Below, piece after piece: positions 9,401 to 17,376 of a stretch of DNA of 52,922 nt. The notes beneath the pieces are model-generated. The model searched no databases. It had not been told where the DNA came from and worked only from the letters and a program-made list of their open reading frames with translations. The DNA is taken from assembly GCA_007280915.1 (NCBI GenBank), contig QYQL01000022.1:1-52922 (forward strand), given 5' to 3'. Positions within the stretch are counted from its first letter, which is position 1; the number at the start of each line of letters is the position of its first letter. This DNA comes from Verrucomicrobiaceae bacterium (GTDB lineage: Bacteria > Verrucomicrobiota > Verrucomicrobiia > Chthoniobacterales > Terrimicrobiaceae). Both the position numbers and the translations under genes were made by a program.

Positions 9401-9890
9401 GGCCCGGCCGCTCCCGACCGGGCGCGTCTTGCTCAAGGATGTCGAGGCGTTTCTCCCGTCCGCGACCATGACGATCCACGACGGCCGCATGGATTTTTTC
9501 CCCGACAGCCCGTGGATCCCGATTCTCGATGTCCGGGGTGTTGCGAGGCTGCCGGAGCATGATGTTCAAGCCTTCGCTTTTGGTCCGTTGAACGAAAGAA
9601 AGCTCATCCTACGCTCCGAACCCCCTCTCCCGCAGGAATCGCTCGTTCTGCTGCTGGACACCGGGACTGCGGGCCCATCGGAGACGGGCGGATTGTTTCC
9701 GCAGCCGGACGATTGTCCCGCCCGAAGCCCCGATGCTTCATTCGACTCGATTTCCATTCGGATGGCATTTCCACGGATGATGACCGAAGGACCGCTGGAA
9801 CGCCTGAGCCTGCTCGAAGGTCTCGTTCCTATGCGAATCGACCACGGCACCTTTCATTCCGGAGCCACCTATTCATGGCGGCTGCAGTAG
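6495..9890 (+). CDS. TamB/AsmA-like translocation and assembly protein
   Basis: A large protein (about 1,131 aa) with one N-terminal membrane anchor (IWLCLLLSAALAVWLL) and then a long run of beta-rich repeats, as in the bridge-like lipid-transfer proteins (TamB, AsmA, YhdP). The C-terminal ~150 residues match the TamB/DUF490 type: FLPSATMTIHDGRMDFFPDSP, then an RSEPPLPQESLVLLLDTG segment. Family members span the periplasm and take part in outer-membrane phospholipid or protein delivery. No TamA/BamA gene is adjacent. The start is uncertain: ATG 6495 has GGTGG just upstream, while TTG 6480 and ATG 6516 are alternatives. It runs convergent to the ribosomal operon. Confidence 0.82.
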   Translation: MYRVNVRMPENSPCPKRRALPAPKIWLCLLLSAALAVWLLHAPVLSWAARKALEQWCSANGLTFSADKLDVRFDGPVLIEGIRFRSTPGGGHFTSLDLARLEWTWGSAGNFFSENGRAIRKLSVTGLVGVWDFSSEAPRQPLPATDALLRWVPQEIALESPALDLLNKDDKLSLRNLAANVSEAEAGQLELGAIAFQSGSYSKALGPIHGRTAWKYGTLWLAEMEILPGIRVENLSLELLREGGPSLSLNADCFGGGALRADAASAGDGNTLDIAMWASNIPLDQLATMAGVPGQVSGKLAEGRLTYRGEPGRPADAEASLRLVADGFEWNKRGWESLEIGASLIHRRLVVNGFELRQKENLVGFNGEISLAEGWSEITRSPFLLNIHADIREMGALAGLLGGPIGEAGGRMSATGAVSGRAGRVDGFLSAEASGITFRSLPASSLRADAVFRSGEMEIVRCDLFSKSDTASMQGTVSQSSPHQYSAEVNARIADLVTYLSPFHAPGAEKIYGGALDVRWQGDGTAKTHSGAFELKLKDFVSGATPAGLTGEFAGTYSPNNVYFSTLRMEKGPLRLDSHATFASSGVTLKDVELRAGNNSLLEGSAFIPIDIFAIVAGKDWRGAIDSEREAYLRAVTPKELALGSLLQLAGQSLPLEAKFRVNVEAGGPPARLEAKGDLAAHDIVWKQSGIPPAQLGAKFSAAEGKAALDGLLEIKGFQSLQLSAHMPFGLMHSDRGDWRWLNPSGEFEAHIDFPRTDLGVLRPFLPKLQKLTGSLSGRLNLSGTIGSPRTDGWIALKDGGVEFSDDAPPVKNTEATLAFDGTSLVVKSFRGAIGTGPYEISGSVGLADPKNPAWALHFSGKDIPLVRSAGMKVHANMDLSATGNNSSGTVRGPVRLTNSRISKRLHVTLQLPGAPGAAPDFEPPVFNVPDPFGRWTLDINIANETPFLIRGSMSEGTIIPAVNLAGPLARPLPTGRVLLKDVEAFLPSATMTIHDGRMDFFPDSPWIPILDVRGVARLPEHDVQAFAFGPLNERKLILRSEPPLPQESLVLLLDTGTAGPSETGGLFPQPDDCPARSPDASFDSISIRMAFPRMMTEGPLERLSLLEGLVPMRIDHGTFHSGATYSWRLQ

Positions 9891-9907
9891 CATCCGACGG
9901 CCGACCG

Positions 9908-9944
9908 TGAAAAAGAACACCCCGGCCTTTGCGGGGCCGGGGTG
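9908..9944 (-). terminator. Terminator of the ribosomal-protein superoperon
   Basis: A ten-bp stem (CACCCCGGCC / GGCCGGGGTG, 9918-9944) is followed on the minus strand by TTCTTTTT. It lies 33 nt after the rpsD stop codon and fits an intrinsic terminator ending the long operon. On the plus strand no T-run follows, so it gives no clear termination for the TamB-like gene. Confidence 0.85.
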
Positions 9945-9976
9945 GTTGCTATTGCAAGCTGCCTGCTGCGGATGGA

Positions 9977-10588
9977 TTACCTTGAGTAAAGTTCGACGAC
10001 GAGCTGCTCGTTGACGATCGGGTTGATCTCTTGGCGGCTCGGAATGCGGACGACGCTGCCCGAAAGGTTGTCCTTGTCGACGAGAAGCCACTCGGGAGTC
10101 GTGGCGATCTGGGTCAACTCCACGCCACGCGAGCCGAGACGTTTGGATTTTTCGGCGGCCTTGACGGCGATGAGATCGCCCGGCTTCAGGTTCATCGAAG
10201 AGGACGACGACTTGCGGCCGTTGACCGTGATGTGCCCATGGGCAACCATCTGCCGCGCTCCGCGCAGGGTTTTCGAAAAGCCCATCTTCTGCACCACGTT
10301 GTCGAGGCGCGTCTCGAGAAGCTGCAGCAGGATCTCGCCCGTCACGCCGCGGCGGGTGCTGGCGATCTGGAAATACCGGCGAAACTGCTTTTCAAGGACC
10401 CCGTATTGGTGGCGGAGCTTCTGCTTCTCGGCCAGCGCGAGCGAGTAGTCGCTCTGCTTGCGCCGCGAGCCCTTCGGGCCGTGCTGACCCGGAGGATAAT
10501 TCTTGTTCTCAAATGCTTTCGGGGAACCGCTGATGAGAACTCCGTAGCGGCGGCTGACTTTTGTTTTGGGTCCGGTGTAACGTGCCAT
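9977..10588 (-). CDS. rpsD: 30S ribosomal protein S4
   Basis: A primary 16S rRNA-binding protein of the small subunit. Typical S4 start (MARYTGPKTKVSRRYG), the GQHGPKGSRRKQSDYSLALAEKQKLRHQYG block, and the S4 RNA-binding domain (about 93-155, with RLDNVVQKMGFSKTLRGARQM and HGHITVNGRKS). Length is 203 aa, as usual. It is the last gene of the operon and is followed by a terminator. In many bacteria rpoA and rplQ follow here; both are absent at this locus. S4 is an autogenous repressor in enterobacteria, but whether that holds here cannot be seen. Confidence 0.98.
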   Translation of the reverse strand: MARYTGPKTKVSRRYGVLISGSPKAFENKNYPPGQHGPKGSRRKQSDYSLALAEKQKLRHQYGVLEKQFRRYFQIASTRRGVTGEILLQLLETRLDNVVQKMGFSKTLRGARQMVAHGHITVNGRKSSSSSMNLKPGDLIAVKAAEKSKRLGSRGVELTQIATTPEWLLVDKDNLSGSVVRIPSRQEINPIVNEQLVVELYSR

Positions 10589-10594
10589 TTCAGT

Positions 10595-10622
10595 AAATTT
10601 CTAATTCCTAATTTCTAATTCC
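10595..10622. repeat. Four tandem 7-bp units between rpsK and rpsD
   Basis: On the minus strand the gap between rpsK and rpsD consists of four heptads alternating GGAATTA and GAAATTA/T. This is equivalent to two copies of a 14-bp repeat, perfect at 10596-10609 and 10610-10623. The same alternating GAAATNN/GGAATNN layout recurs at 52704-52731. Function is unknown; it replaces an obvious Shine-Dalgarno sequence for rpsD. Confidence 0.8.
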
Positions 10623-11330
10623 TCAAACCCGGCGCTGTTTCGGCGGGCGGCATCCGTTGTGGGGAACCGGAGTCACGTCGCGGATAACCGTGACATCGAG
10701 CCCGATCGCCTGCATGGCGCGGACGGCGGACTCGCGTCCGGCTCCGGGGCCCTTCACGCGGACTTCGACTTCCTTGAGGCCGTGTCCCATCGCCTGGCGG
10801 CAGGCATCCTGGGCGACCATCTGAGCGGCATAGGCCGTGCTCTTGCGCGAGCCCTTGAATCCGCATTTTCCGGCGCTGGACCATCCGATCACCCCTCCGC
10901 GGAGGTCGGTGATGCTGACGATCGTGTTGTTGAAGCTGGCCTGGACATGGGCGATCCCCTGGTGAACGTTCTTGCTGCCCTTCGCCTTGACGATCTTGAC
11001 CGGTTCGATCGCGTCGTCGAGCGAGATGCTCACGGGAGCGGCAGCGGCGGCAGGCGCGGCCTCCTTGGTTTTCTTTGGGGCCTTCGCAGCCTTGGGAGCT
11101 TTCGGCTTCGCTTCGCCTTCGACCACCGGAGTGGCGACCTCGGCGGCAGGTGCGGCCGGGGCTTCCACAGCGGCTTCGGCGACAGGGGCAGCAGGCGCTG
11201 CCTCGGCGGCGGGAGCTTTTTTCTTCGGGGCCGCCTTGGGCTTCTTCACTTCGGCGGCGGGCGTTTCGGCAGGCGATTCGGTGGCGGGCACTTCGTCGGC
11301 TGGCGTGTTGGTTGGATTCTCTTCGGCCAT
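10623..11330 (-). CDS. rpsK: 30S ribosomal protein S11 with a long N-terminal extension
   Basis: The S11 core starts near residue 113 ([20 protein letters not shown]) and runs to the normal C-terminus ([18 protein letters not shown]). In front lies an extension of about 110 residues made almost wholly of Ala, Pro, Lys, Glu and Val, ending in [11 protein letters not shown]. The protein is therefore 235 aa against about 130 in most bacteria. The ATG at 11330 is the only upstream start with the low-complexity frame open throughout, and the frame continues without a stop, so the extension looks genuine. S11 forms part of the platform and mRNA exit region of the 30S subunit. The gene sits 13 nt after rpsM. 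Confidence 0.95.
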   Translation of the reverse strand: MAEENPTNTPADEVPATESPAETPAAEVKKPKAAPKKKAPAAEAAPAAPVAEAAVEAPAAPAAEVATPVVEGEAKPKAPKAAKAPKKTKEAAPAAAAAPVSISLDDAIEPVKIVKAKGSKNVHQGIAHVQASFNNTIVSITDLRGGVIGWSSAGKCGFKGSRKSTAYAAQMVAQDACRQAMGHGLKEVEVRVKGPGAGRESAVRAMQAIGLDVTVIRDVTPVPHNGCRPPKQRRV

Positions 11331-11343
11331 GGTCAGTTTCTAA

Positions 11344-11739
11344 TTAGACTTTCCCCGCCTTGGCATCCTTGTTGCGCTGGACGCCGACGGTTTTGCGCGG
11401 CCCCTTGCGGGTGCGGGCATTGGTGGAGGTGCGCTGTCCGCGGACCGGAAGGCTCCGGCGGTGGCGGATGCCACGGTAGCAGTTGATCGCCTGGAGGCGC
11501 TTCAGGTTGCCCTGAACTTCACGGCGCAGATCGCCCTCGATCGGGATTTTGTTCGCGTTGATCGCATGGATGATCGCGTTCAACTGCTCGGGCGAGAGGT
11601 CTTTGGCCCGGGCGTTCGGGTCGATGTTCGCCTGTTCGAGAACCTTTTTCGTGTTGCTCGGGCCCATGCCGTAAATATACGGCAGCGAGGCTTCGATGCG
11701 TTTGTCGCCGGGGATGTCAACTCCAAGTAAGCGTGGCAT
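11344..11739 (-). CDS. rpsM: 30S ribosomal protein S13
   Basis: Head protein of the small subunit that contacts the P-site tRNA and the L5 bridge. The family start [26 protein letters not shown] fixes the ATG at 11739; the open frame extends further upstream only because it overlaps rpmJ in another frame. A helix-two-turn-helix region and the basic C-terminal tail ([16 protein letters not shown]) are present. Length is 131 aa, slightly longer than usual. It follows rpmJ by 26 nt. Confidence 0.97.
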   Translation of the reverse strand: MPRLLGVDIPGDKRIEASLPYIYGMGPSNTKKVLEQANIDPNARAKDLSPEQLNAIIHAINANKIPIEGDLRREVQGNLKRLQAINCYRGIRHRRSLPVRGQRTSTNARTRKGPRKTVGVQRNKDAKAGKV

Positions 11740-11765
11740 AATTTTGTAAAATTGATTTGGGCGGG

Positions 11766-11879
11766 TCAGCCCTGTTTCTGTTTGTGTCGCGGGTTTTTGC
11801 AGACCACACGGACGACGTTTTTGCGGCGCACGACCTTGCAGGACTCGCACAATCTTTTGACGGATGCTCGGACTTTCAT
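11766..11879 (-). CDS. rpmJ: 50S ribosomal protein L36
   Basis: A 37-residue protein starting [20 protein letters not shown]. It keeps the complete zinc-ribbon set C11, C14, C27 and H32, so this is the zinc-binding (C+) form. Its ATG overlaps the infA stop in an ATGA arrangement, which implies translational coupling. The order infA-rpmJ-rpsM is the classical one. It is too short to be found by length-filtered gene searches. Confidence 0.96.
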   Translation of the reverse strand: MKVRASVKRLCESCKVVRRKNVVRVVCKNPRHKQKQG

Positions 11880-12130
11880 TTTCTTCTGTAGTTATTTGGT
11901 GACGACGATTCGTTTTTGTGCCGGTAGGTAATGCGGCCTTTGGTCAGGTCGTAGGGGGACATCTCCACCATGACCCGATCTCCGGGGAGGATGCGGATGA
12001 AGTGCAGCCGCATCTTACCGGAGATGTGAGCGAGGATGCGGTGCCCGTTTGCCAGTTCGATTCGGAACATGGTATTCGGGAGCAGCTCGACAACTTTGCC
12101 TTCTACTTCAATAGCGTCTTTCTTGGCCAT
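11876..12130 (-). CDS. infA: Translation initiation factor IF-1
   Basis: A single S1/OB-fold protein that occupies the ribosomal A site during initiation. The sequence follows the family closely ([21 protein letters not shown], then [25 protein letters not shown]). The 84 aa include a short extra C-terminal tail ([12 protein letters not shown]) beyond the usual 72-73. The gene overlaps the 3' end of map by 28 nt and its stop overlaps the rpmJ start. Confidence 0.97.
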   Translation of the reverse strand: MAKKDAIEVEGKVVELLPNTMFRIELANGHRILAHISGKMRLHFIRILPGDRVMVEMSPYDLTKGRITYRHKNESSSPNNYRRK

Positions 12131-12867
12131 GTCAATACTTCCGGCAGGTTGTCGGTGACCAGCACCGTGTGCTCGAAATGGGCGGAGGGAAGGCCGTCGG
12201 CGGTGACGGCGGTCCAGTTGTCCGCAAGAACGCGCACCTTCGACTTTCCCATGTTGATCATGGGCTCGATCGCGATGGTCATACCGGGCTTGAGTTTCGG
12301 GCCGGAGTTGCGCTTTCCAAAATTGGGAACCTGGGGGTCTTCGTGGAGCTGGCGGCCGACCCCGTGGCCGACGAATTCGCGGACAACGCTGAATCCATGG
12401 CTGGCGGCCTGCATCTCGACGAAATGGGAAATATCTCCGACCTTGTTTCCCGGACGGGCAAGATCGACGGCACCCTGAAGGATCTCCTCGGTGGCGGTGA
12501 GAAGGTTTTCGGTCTCCGGGTCGATGATTCCGACGGGAACTGATGTCGCGGTATCGCCGATCCAGCCGTCCCGGATGATTCCGACATCCATCTTGACGAT
12601 ATCACCGTAAGCGATCCGGCGGGGACCACCAATGCCATGGACGACCTCCTCGTTGATGCTGATGCAGATATGCCCGGGAAATTTCCTGTAGCCGAGAAAT
12701 GCGCTGCGGACGCCGGCTTCGGACATGAGCTGCGAGGCCGCGTGGTCGATCTCACCTGTTGTGACGCCGGGAGCCACCCTGGTGGCAAGCTCGTTGAGGA
12801 TCTCGGCGGCGGTTTCCCCGGCGCGGCGCATCTTTTCGATCTCGTGGGGACGCTTGATGACAATCAT
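12103..12867 (-). CDS. map: Type I methionine aminopeptidase
   Basis: Removes the initiator methionine from nascent proteins. It has the pita-bread fold signature with all five metal ligands visible: D94, D105, H168, E201 and E232 (in [27 protein letters not shown] and HFEHTV). Length is 254 aa, typical of the short type I form without an N-terminal zinc finger. The start codon overlaps the adk stop (ATGA) and its 3' end overlaps infA by 28 nt, so the adk-map-infA trio is tightly coupled. Confidence 0.97.
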   Translation of the reverse strand: MIVIKRPHEIEKMRRAGETAAEILNELATRVAPGVTTGEIDHAASQLMSEAGVRSAFLGYRKFPGHICISINEEVVHGIGGPRRIAYGDIVKMDVGIIRDGWIGDTATSVPVGIIDPETENLLTATEEILQGAVDLARPGNKVGDISHFVEMQAASHGFSVVREFVGHGVGRQLHEDPQVPNFGKRNSGPKLKPGMTIAIEPMINMGKSKVRVLADNWTAVTADGLPSAHFEHTVLVTDNLPEVLTWPRKTLLK

Positions 12868-13511
12868 GCGGCCTCCCTCAGGTCGTTGTAAAGGAGCTGG
12901 AAAACCGCGTCGCGGCCGAACCGGACATCCACTTTCTTCAGAAGCCCGGCCGCCTCGTAATTGTCGGCGATCGGCTTGGTAAATTCATGATACTGGGCAA
13001 GCCGGTGGTCGAGAGCCTCCAGAGTGTCATCCTGTCGGCGCACCAGCGGCCCGTCGCATTTCGGGCAAGGTTCCTCCACGGAAATCCCGTGGAATTTCTC
13101 GTTGAAAACCGACCCGCAGGACGAGCAGGTCAGTCGGCCGAGCATCCGGGAACGAACTTCGTCGTCCGGGAGTTCGAGCAGATAGACGGTTTGAAGCCGC
13201 AGGGCTTTTGCTTCGAGAAGGGAATCGAGGTCGGTCGCCTGCCCGAGGGTGCGGGGAAATCCGTCGAAGATGAACCGGGAGTGACTGCCGAGCCAGTGAC
13301 CGATGAACCGGAGCGCCAGCTCGTCCGGAAAGAGGAGCCCCTGGCTCGCGTAGGAATCCGCCTCGAGGCCGATCGCCGTGCCCTTGGCGCGCTCCTCGCG
13401 CACGATGGCTCCGGTGGAGACATGCGGAATTCCGAAGACCGCCCCGAGGAGGGAGGCTTGCGTGCCCTTGCCGGAAGCAGGCGGGCCGAGCAGAACAATG
13501 CGGTTCTTCAA
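12864..13511 (-). CDS. adk: Adenylate kinase with zinc-type LID
   Basis: Interconverts ATP + AMP and 2 ADP. The P-loop GPPASGKGT is at residues 9-17, and the AMP-binding region includes FDGFPRT at about 82-88. The LID carries four cysteines in CX2C...CX2C spacing (C129, C132, C149, C152), so it should bind a structural zinc, as in many Gram-positive and some Gram-negative enzymes. Length is 215 aa, standard. It sits between secY and map, a common spc-operon order. Confidence 0.97.
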   Translation of the reverse strand: MKNRIVLLGPPASGKGTQASLLGAVFGIPHVSTGAIVREERAKGTAIGLEADSYASQGLLFPDELALRFIGHWLGSHSRFIFDGFPRTLGQATDLDSLLEAKALRLQTVYLLELPDDEVRSRMLGRLTCSSCGSVFNEKFHGISVEEPCPKCDGPLVRRQDDTLEALDHRLAQYHEFTKPIADNYEAAGLLKKVDVRFGRDAVFQLLYNDLREAA

Positions 13512-13527
13512 TGTTCGGAGGCGCGCA

Positions 13528-15036
13528 CTACCTGTGCTTCGCGAGATAGATCGTCACACCGGCAATCACAAGAATGCCGAGACCGGTATACATCCAAACA
13601 AGTGTCTGGTCGTTGAGGAGATTGCCGCCTCCCATGCGCGGACGCTGGTCACGCGCGCCGCGGATCCTGCCCTTGCGGAGAAACCCGTCGTAATGCCGCT
13701 GGAGCAGGTGGGTTTCCACCTGGCGCATGGTATCGAGCACGACGCCGACGATGATGAGCAGGCCGGTGCCTCCAAAAAACTGTGAGGTCATGTAGGGAAC
13801 CTTCATCCACTGGGTCAGCATCTGCGGAAGCACCGCGATGATCGTGAGGAAGGCCGCACCTGCAAACGTCAGGCGCGTCATCGTGTAGTCGAGGAAATCC
13901 GCCGTCGGCTTGCCCGGTCGCACGCCCGGAATGAATCCTCCGTATTTCTTCAAATCGTCGGCGATCTGGACCGGCTGGAACTGGGTGGCAACCCAGAAGT
14001 AGCTGAAGAAAAAGATCATCACCGCGTAAAACGCGTAATGCAGCCATCCGTAGGTGAGAAGGTTGGAGAGTTCCTGCGCCCAGCGCTGCCCGGGGAAGGC
14101 CATGTTGAAGATGGTGGAAGGGAAGAGCAGGATCGCCTGGGCGAAGATGATCGGCATGACGCCCGCATAGTTGATCTTGAGCGGCATGTATTGGGTCTGC
14201 CCGCCATAAACTTTGCGTCCCACGACCCGCTTGGCGTATTGAATGCTGACTTTCCTCTGGGCCTGCGTGACGGCGATGACCGCGGCGATCACAAAGACCA
14301 GAAACGCGACCATCAGGACAAGGACGATCGGGCTGACGGTGGACTGAGCGTCCACGGTGGACGGGACAAATGTCCTCCACGCCTGGATGAGGCCGGCCGG
14401 TAGCTGGGCGAGGATGCCGATCGTGATGATCAGGGACACCCCGTTGCCGATTCCCCGCTCGGTGATCTGATCGCCGATCCACATGAGGAACATTGTGCCG
14501 GCGGTCATCGTAAGGATGGTTGTCAGCTGGAACCCGAATCCGGGGACGGGCACCAAACTGACGCCGATCCTGTTGATCGTATCCATGATTCCGGGCAGAA
14601 ACGGGTTCGCCTGCGGATTTTCAAACGATTTGGCGAGCAGGTAGCCCTGGAAAATGCAGAGCCCGATCGTGGAATACCGGGTGTATTGCATGATCTTCTG
14701 CCGTCCGCCGTCCTCGCGCGAGAGCTTCCCGAGCTGCGGGATGACCGCCGTGAGAAGCTGGAGCATGATCGAGGCGCTGATGAACGGCATGACGCCGAGC
14801 GAGAAAATTGCGCAATTTGCGAGTGCCCCGCCGCTGAAGAGGTTGAAAAGGGACGCCACTCCACCCGCCTGGGCAGCATCCGCCCGGGCCAGAAACCACT
14901 GGCGCAGGATATCCGCATTCACCCCCGGAGTCGTGATCGCGGAACCGGCACGGATGACCACAATCGTCGCCAAGGTGAACAGCACGCGGGCGCGCAGTTC
15001 CGGGATTTTGAAAATGTTGGCGAAGGCGGTGATCAT
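13528..15036 (-). CDS. secY: Protein translocase subunit SecY
   Basis: Channel subunit of the SecYEG translocon in the inner membrane. Family landmarks: N-terminal RARVLFTLATIVVIRAGSAITTPGVN, the plug-region stretch NLFSGGALANCAIFSLGVMPFISAS, the cytoplasmic loop with YAKRVVGRKVYGGQTQYMPLK, and C-terminal RIRGARDQRPRMGG. About ten transmembrane segments are seen. At 502 aa it is longer than the usual 430-445, mainly through expanded loops after TM2 and around TM6. It follows rplO by 6 nt. SecY in this operon gives coupled supply of ribosomes and membrane export channels. Confidence 0.98.
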   Translation of the reverse strand: MITAFANIFKIPELRARVLFTLATIVVIRAGSAITTPGVNADILRQWFLARADAAQAGGVASLFNLFSGGALANCAIFSLGVMPFISASIMLQLLTAVIPQLGKLSREDGGRQKIMQYTRYSTIGLCIFQGYLLAKSFENPQANPFLPGIMDTINRIGVSLVPVPGFGFQLTTILTMTAGTMFLMWIGDQITERGIGNGVSLIITIGILAQLPAGLIQAWRTFVPSTVDAQSTVSPIVLVLMVAFLVFVIAAVIAVTQAQRKVSIQYAKRVVGRKVYGGQTQYMPLKINYAGVMPIIFAQAILLFPSTIFNMAFPGQRWAQELSNLLTYGWLHYAFYAVMIFFFSYFWVATQFQPVQIADDLKKYGGFIPGVRPGKPTADFLDYTMTRLTFAGAAFLTIIAVLPQMLTQWMKVPYMTSQFFGGTGLLIIVGVVLDTMRQVETHLLQRHYDGFLRKGRIRGARDQRPRMGGGNLLNDQTLVWMYTGLGILVIAGVTIYLAKHR

Positions 15037-15042
15037 GCGGAC

Positions 15043-15507
15043 TTACTTCGCGGCGTCCGATTTTGGAATCTCAACGGTTCCGCCGGCTTTTTCGATTTTG
15101 GCACGGGCGGAGGCGCTGACCTCGTCCACGAGGACGTTGAGCGCCTTCGTGATTTCCCCGCGGCCCAGAATCTTGACTCCGTCGAAATTTCCGTTGACGA
15201 GCCCTGCCTTGCGGAGAGAATCCTCGGTCACCGAGTCTCCGGCGGAAAAGGTTTTCTCCAGCGAGTCGAGGTTGACAACCCCGTAAACCGTCTTGAATGC
15301 GGCGTTGCTGAACCCGCGTTTCGGAAGGCGGCGGAAGAGTGGCATCTGGCCGCCCTCGAAGCCGGGACGGATCGAACCGCCCGAGCGGGCCTTCTGGCCC
15401 TTGTGGCCCTTGCCGGATGTTTTTCCTTTTCCGGAGCTCTCGCCGATACCGAGGCGCTTGCGGCGGTGCTTGGCACCGGGGTTGGGTTTCAGATCGTGAA
15501 GTCTCAT
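15043..15507 (-). CDS. rplO: 50S ribosomal protein L15
   Basis: Large-subunit assembly protein. The Gly/Lys-rich N-terminus (LKPNPGAKHRRKRLGIGESSGKGKTSGKGHKGQKARSGG) is typical, as is GGQMPLFRRLPKRGF. Length is 154 aa. It starts 4 nt after the rpsE stop, so no rpmD (L30) gene lies between them, although L30 is normally found there. Confidence 0.97.
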   Translation of the reverse strand: MRLHDLKPNPGAKHRRKRLGIGESSGKGKTSGKGHKGQKARSGGSIRPGFEGGQMPLFRRLPKRGFSNAAFKTVYGVVNLDSLEKTFSAGDSVTEDSLRKAGLVNGNFDGVKILGRGEITKALNVLVDEVSASARAKIEKAGGTVEIPKSDAAK

Positions 15508-15511
15508 GGAA

Positions 15512-16066
15512 TCAGGCTGCTACGGGCTGCTCGACGGCGGGCTTGACTCTGATCGTCTTGCCGCGCAGTTGGAAAATTTCTTCTTTTTTGCGGAGCTGGG
15601 TCAGCGCGGCGATCGTGGCATGCACGACATTCGCGTGGTTGCTCGAGCCCAGGGATTTCGCAAGGACATCGCGGATGCCGACCGCCTCGATGACGGCGCG
15701 GACTCCCCCGCCGGCAATGACGCCGGTTCCCGGAGATGCGGGGCGGAGAAGGACGCGGCCTCCACCGAACTCGCCGATCACCTCGTGCGGGATCGTGTTC
15801 TCCTGAACGGCGATTTTGACCATGTGCTTCTTAGAGGCATCGGTGGCCTTGCGGATCGCCTCGCTCACCTCGTTCGCCTTGCCGAAGCCGACCCCGACCT
15901 TGCCTTTGTGGTCGCCGGAAACAATCAGGGCGCTGAAGCTGAACCGGCGGCCGCCTTTGACGACCTTGGCGCAACGGTTGATGAACACGACTTTCTCCGT
16001 CGTCTCCTTGGGCTCGCTGGGAGTATCCGAGCGTGAGTTTCTTCTATCTCTGGGTTTCGGAGGCAT
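15512..16066 (-). CDS. rpsE: 30S ribosomal protein S5
   Basis: Small-subunit protein involved in decoding fidelity. It has the double-stranded-RNA-binding-like N-terminal domain ([29 protein letters not shown]) and the C-terminal S5 domain ([36 protein letters not shown]). The extra acidic-basic N-terminal 25 residues are mildly longer than usual; total 184 aa. It lies 11 nt after rplR. Confidence 0.97.
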   Translation of the reverse strand: MPPKPRDRRNSRSDTPSEPKETTEKVVFINRCAKVVKGGRRFSFSALIVSGDHKGKVGVGFGKANEVSEAIRKATDASKKHMVKIAVQENTIPHEVIGEFGGGRVLLRPASPGTGVIAGGGVRAVIEAVGIRDVLAKSLGSSNHANVVHATIAALTQLRKKEEIFQLRGKTIRVKPAVEQPVAA

Positions 16067-16077
16067 GGTGTGTGTTG

Positions 16078-16428
16078 TTAGAATTCAAATCCGCCTTCGC
16101 GGGCGGCGTCGGCGAGGGCTTTGACCTTGCCGTGGTATTGCATGCCACCCCGGTCGAACACGACCTTGGTGATTTTCTTCGAGGCGGCGCGCTCGGCGAC
16201 GAGTTTGCCGACCTTCTGCGCTGTGGCGACATTCGCGCTGGTCTTGGCGTCGGCGCGGAGGTCTTTCTCGGTGGTGTTGGCGGAAACCAGCGTGGTGCCG
16301 GTCTCATCGTTGATGACCTGCGCCGTGATATGGCGGCCCGAGAAGTGAACGGCGAGGCGCGGGCGCTCGGCGGTGCCGGAGAGCTTCTTGCGCAGGCGGA
16401 TGTGGCGGATTTGGCGTTTGTCTGACAT
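16078..16428 (-). CDS. rplR: 50S ribosomal protein L18
   Basis: A 5S rRNA-binding protein of the central protuberance. It shows [34 protein letters not shown] and the C-terminal [25 protein letters not shown] block. At 116 aa it is of normal length. It is separated from rplF by 3 nt. Confidence 0.97.
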   Translation of the reverse strand: MSDKRQIRHIRLRKKLSGTAERPRLAVHFSGRHITAQVINDETGTTLVSANTTEKDLRADAKTSANVATAQKVGKLVAERAASKKITKVVFDRGGMQYHGKVKALADAAREGGFEF

Positions 16429-16431
16429 GGC

Positions 16432-16971
16432 TTATTGGACGGTTTTGCCTTCTTTGCGGCGGATCTGTTCGCCGACAAAACGCACACCCTTGCCCTTGTA
16501 GGGCTCCGGCGGGTAGAAGGCGCGGATGTCAGCGGCGCACTGGCCGACGACATGGTTGTCGATCCCCTCGATCGTGATCTTCGTGTTGTCCGCAACGGTG
16601 ATTTTGATCTCCGCAGGGATCGGGAAAAGGATCGGATGGGATTTGCCGAGGCTGAGGTTCAGGGTCTTGCCCTGGACGGCGGCCTTGAATCCGACGCCCT
16701 GGATTTCCAACTCGCGTTTGAAACCCTCGTTGACGCCGGTGACCATGTTGGCCAGCAGGGCGCGGGAGAGGCCGTGAAGCGCCTTCTCTTGGCGGGACTC
16801 GCCGGTGCGGGTGAGAGTCACTTCCTCGCCTTCGACTTTCGCTTTGACCTGGGCGGGAAGCGTCCAGGCGAGCTTGCCTTTCGGACCTTCCACGGAAACG
16901 GAGCCGGAATCGGAGACCGAGACCTTCACCTTCCCGGGAAGCGTGATTTTTTTGTTGCCGATACGTGACAT
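16432..16971 (-). CDS. rplF: 50S ribosomal protein L6
   Basis: Large-subunit protein near the GTPase-associated centre. Begins MSRIGNKKITLPGKVKVSV and contains the C-terminal signature PEPYKGKGVRFVGEQIRRKEGK. Two internally repeated alpha/beta domains are implied by the 179-aa length, the family norm. It starts 2 nt after rpsH. Confidence 0.97.
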   Translation of the reverse strand: MSRIGNKKITLPGKVKVSVSDSGSVSVEGPKGKLAWTLPAQVKAKVEGEEVTLTRTGESRQEKALHGLSRALLANMVTGVNEGFKRELEIQGVGFKAAVQGKTLNLSLGKSHPILFPIPAEIKITVADNTKITIEGIDNHVVGQCAADIRAFYPPEPYKGKGVRFVGEQIRRKEGKTVQ

Positions 16972-16973
16972 GA

Positions 16974-17363
16974 TTACCAGATGTAGGCGAGCACTTCGCC
17001 GCCGACGTTTTGTTTGCGCGCCTCGTGGCCGGAGAGGACCCCGCGGGGGGTCGAGAGCACCGCGATGCCCATGCCGCCGAGGACGCGCGGGATTTCCCCG
17101 GCCCCCACATAGCGGCGAAGGCCCGGACGGCTCACGCGTTTGAGCCCGGCGATGGCGCTGGTTTTGTTGACGAATTTCGTGCGGATCTTGAGCTCCGGGT
17201 GTTTGCCGGTCGTGTCGAGCTCGTAGTCGGAGATGTAGCCTTCCTTCTTCAGGATCTTGGCAACCTCGCTCTTGAGCTTCGAGTAGGGCATCGAAAAGGT
17301 GGCTTTGCGGGCTCCGGCTGCATTGCGCAGGCGGGTCAGCATGTCGGCGATGGGATCATTCAT
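16974..17363 (-). CDS. rpsH: 30S ribosomal protein S8
   Basis: A 16S rRNA central-domain binder and, in enterobacteria, the spc-operon repressor. It begins MNDPIADMLTRLRNA and ends with the S8 signature STPRGVLSGHEARKQNVGGE. Length is 129 aa. It directly follows rplE with a 13-nt gap, where most bacteria carry rpsN (S14). Confidence 0.97.
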   Translation of the reverse strand: MNDPIADMLTRLRNAAGARKATFSMPYSKLKSEVAKILKKEGYISDYELDTTGKHPELKIRTKFVNKTSAIAGLKRVSRPGLRRYVGAGEIPRVLGGMGIAVLSTPRGVLSGHEARKQNVGGEVLAYIW

Positions 17364-17376
17364 GGCGTGTGTTTCC

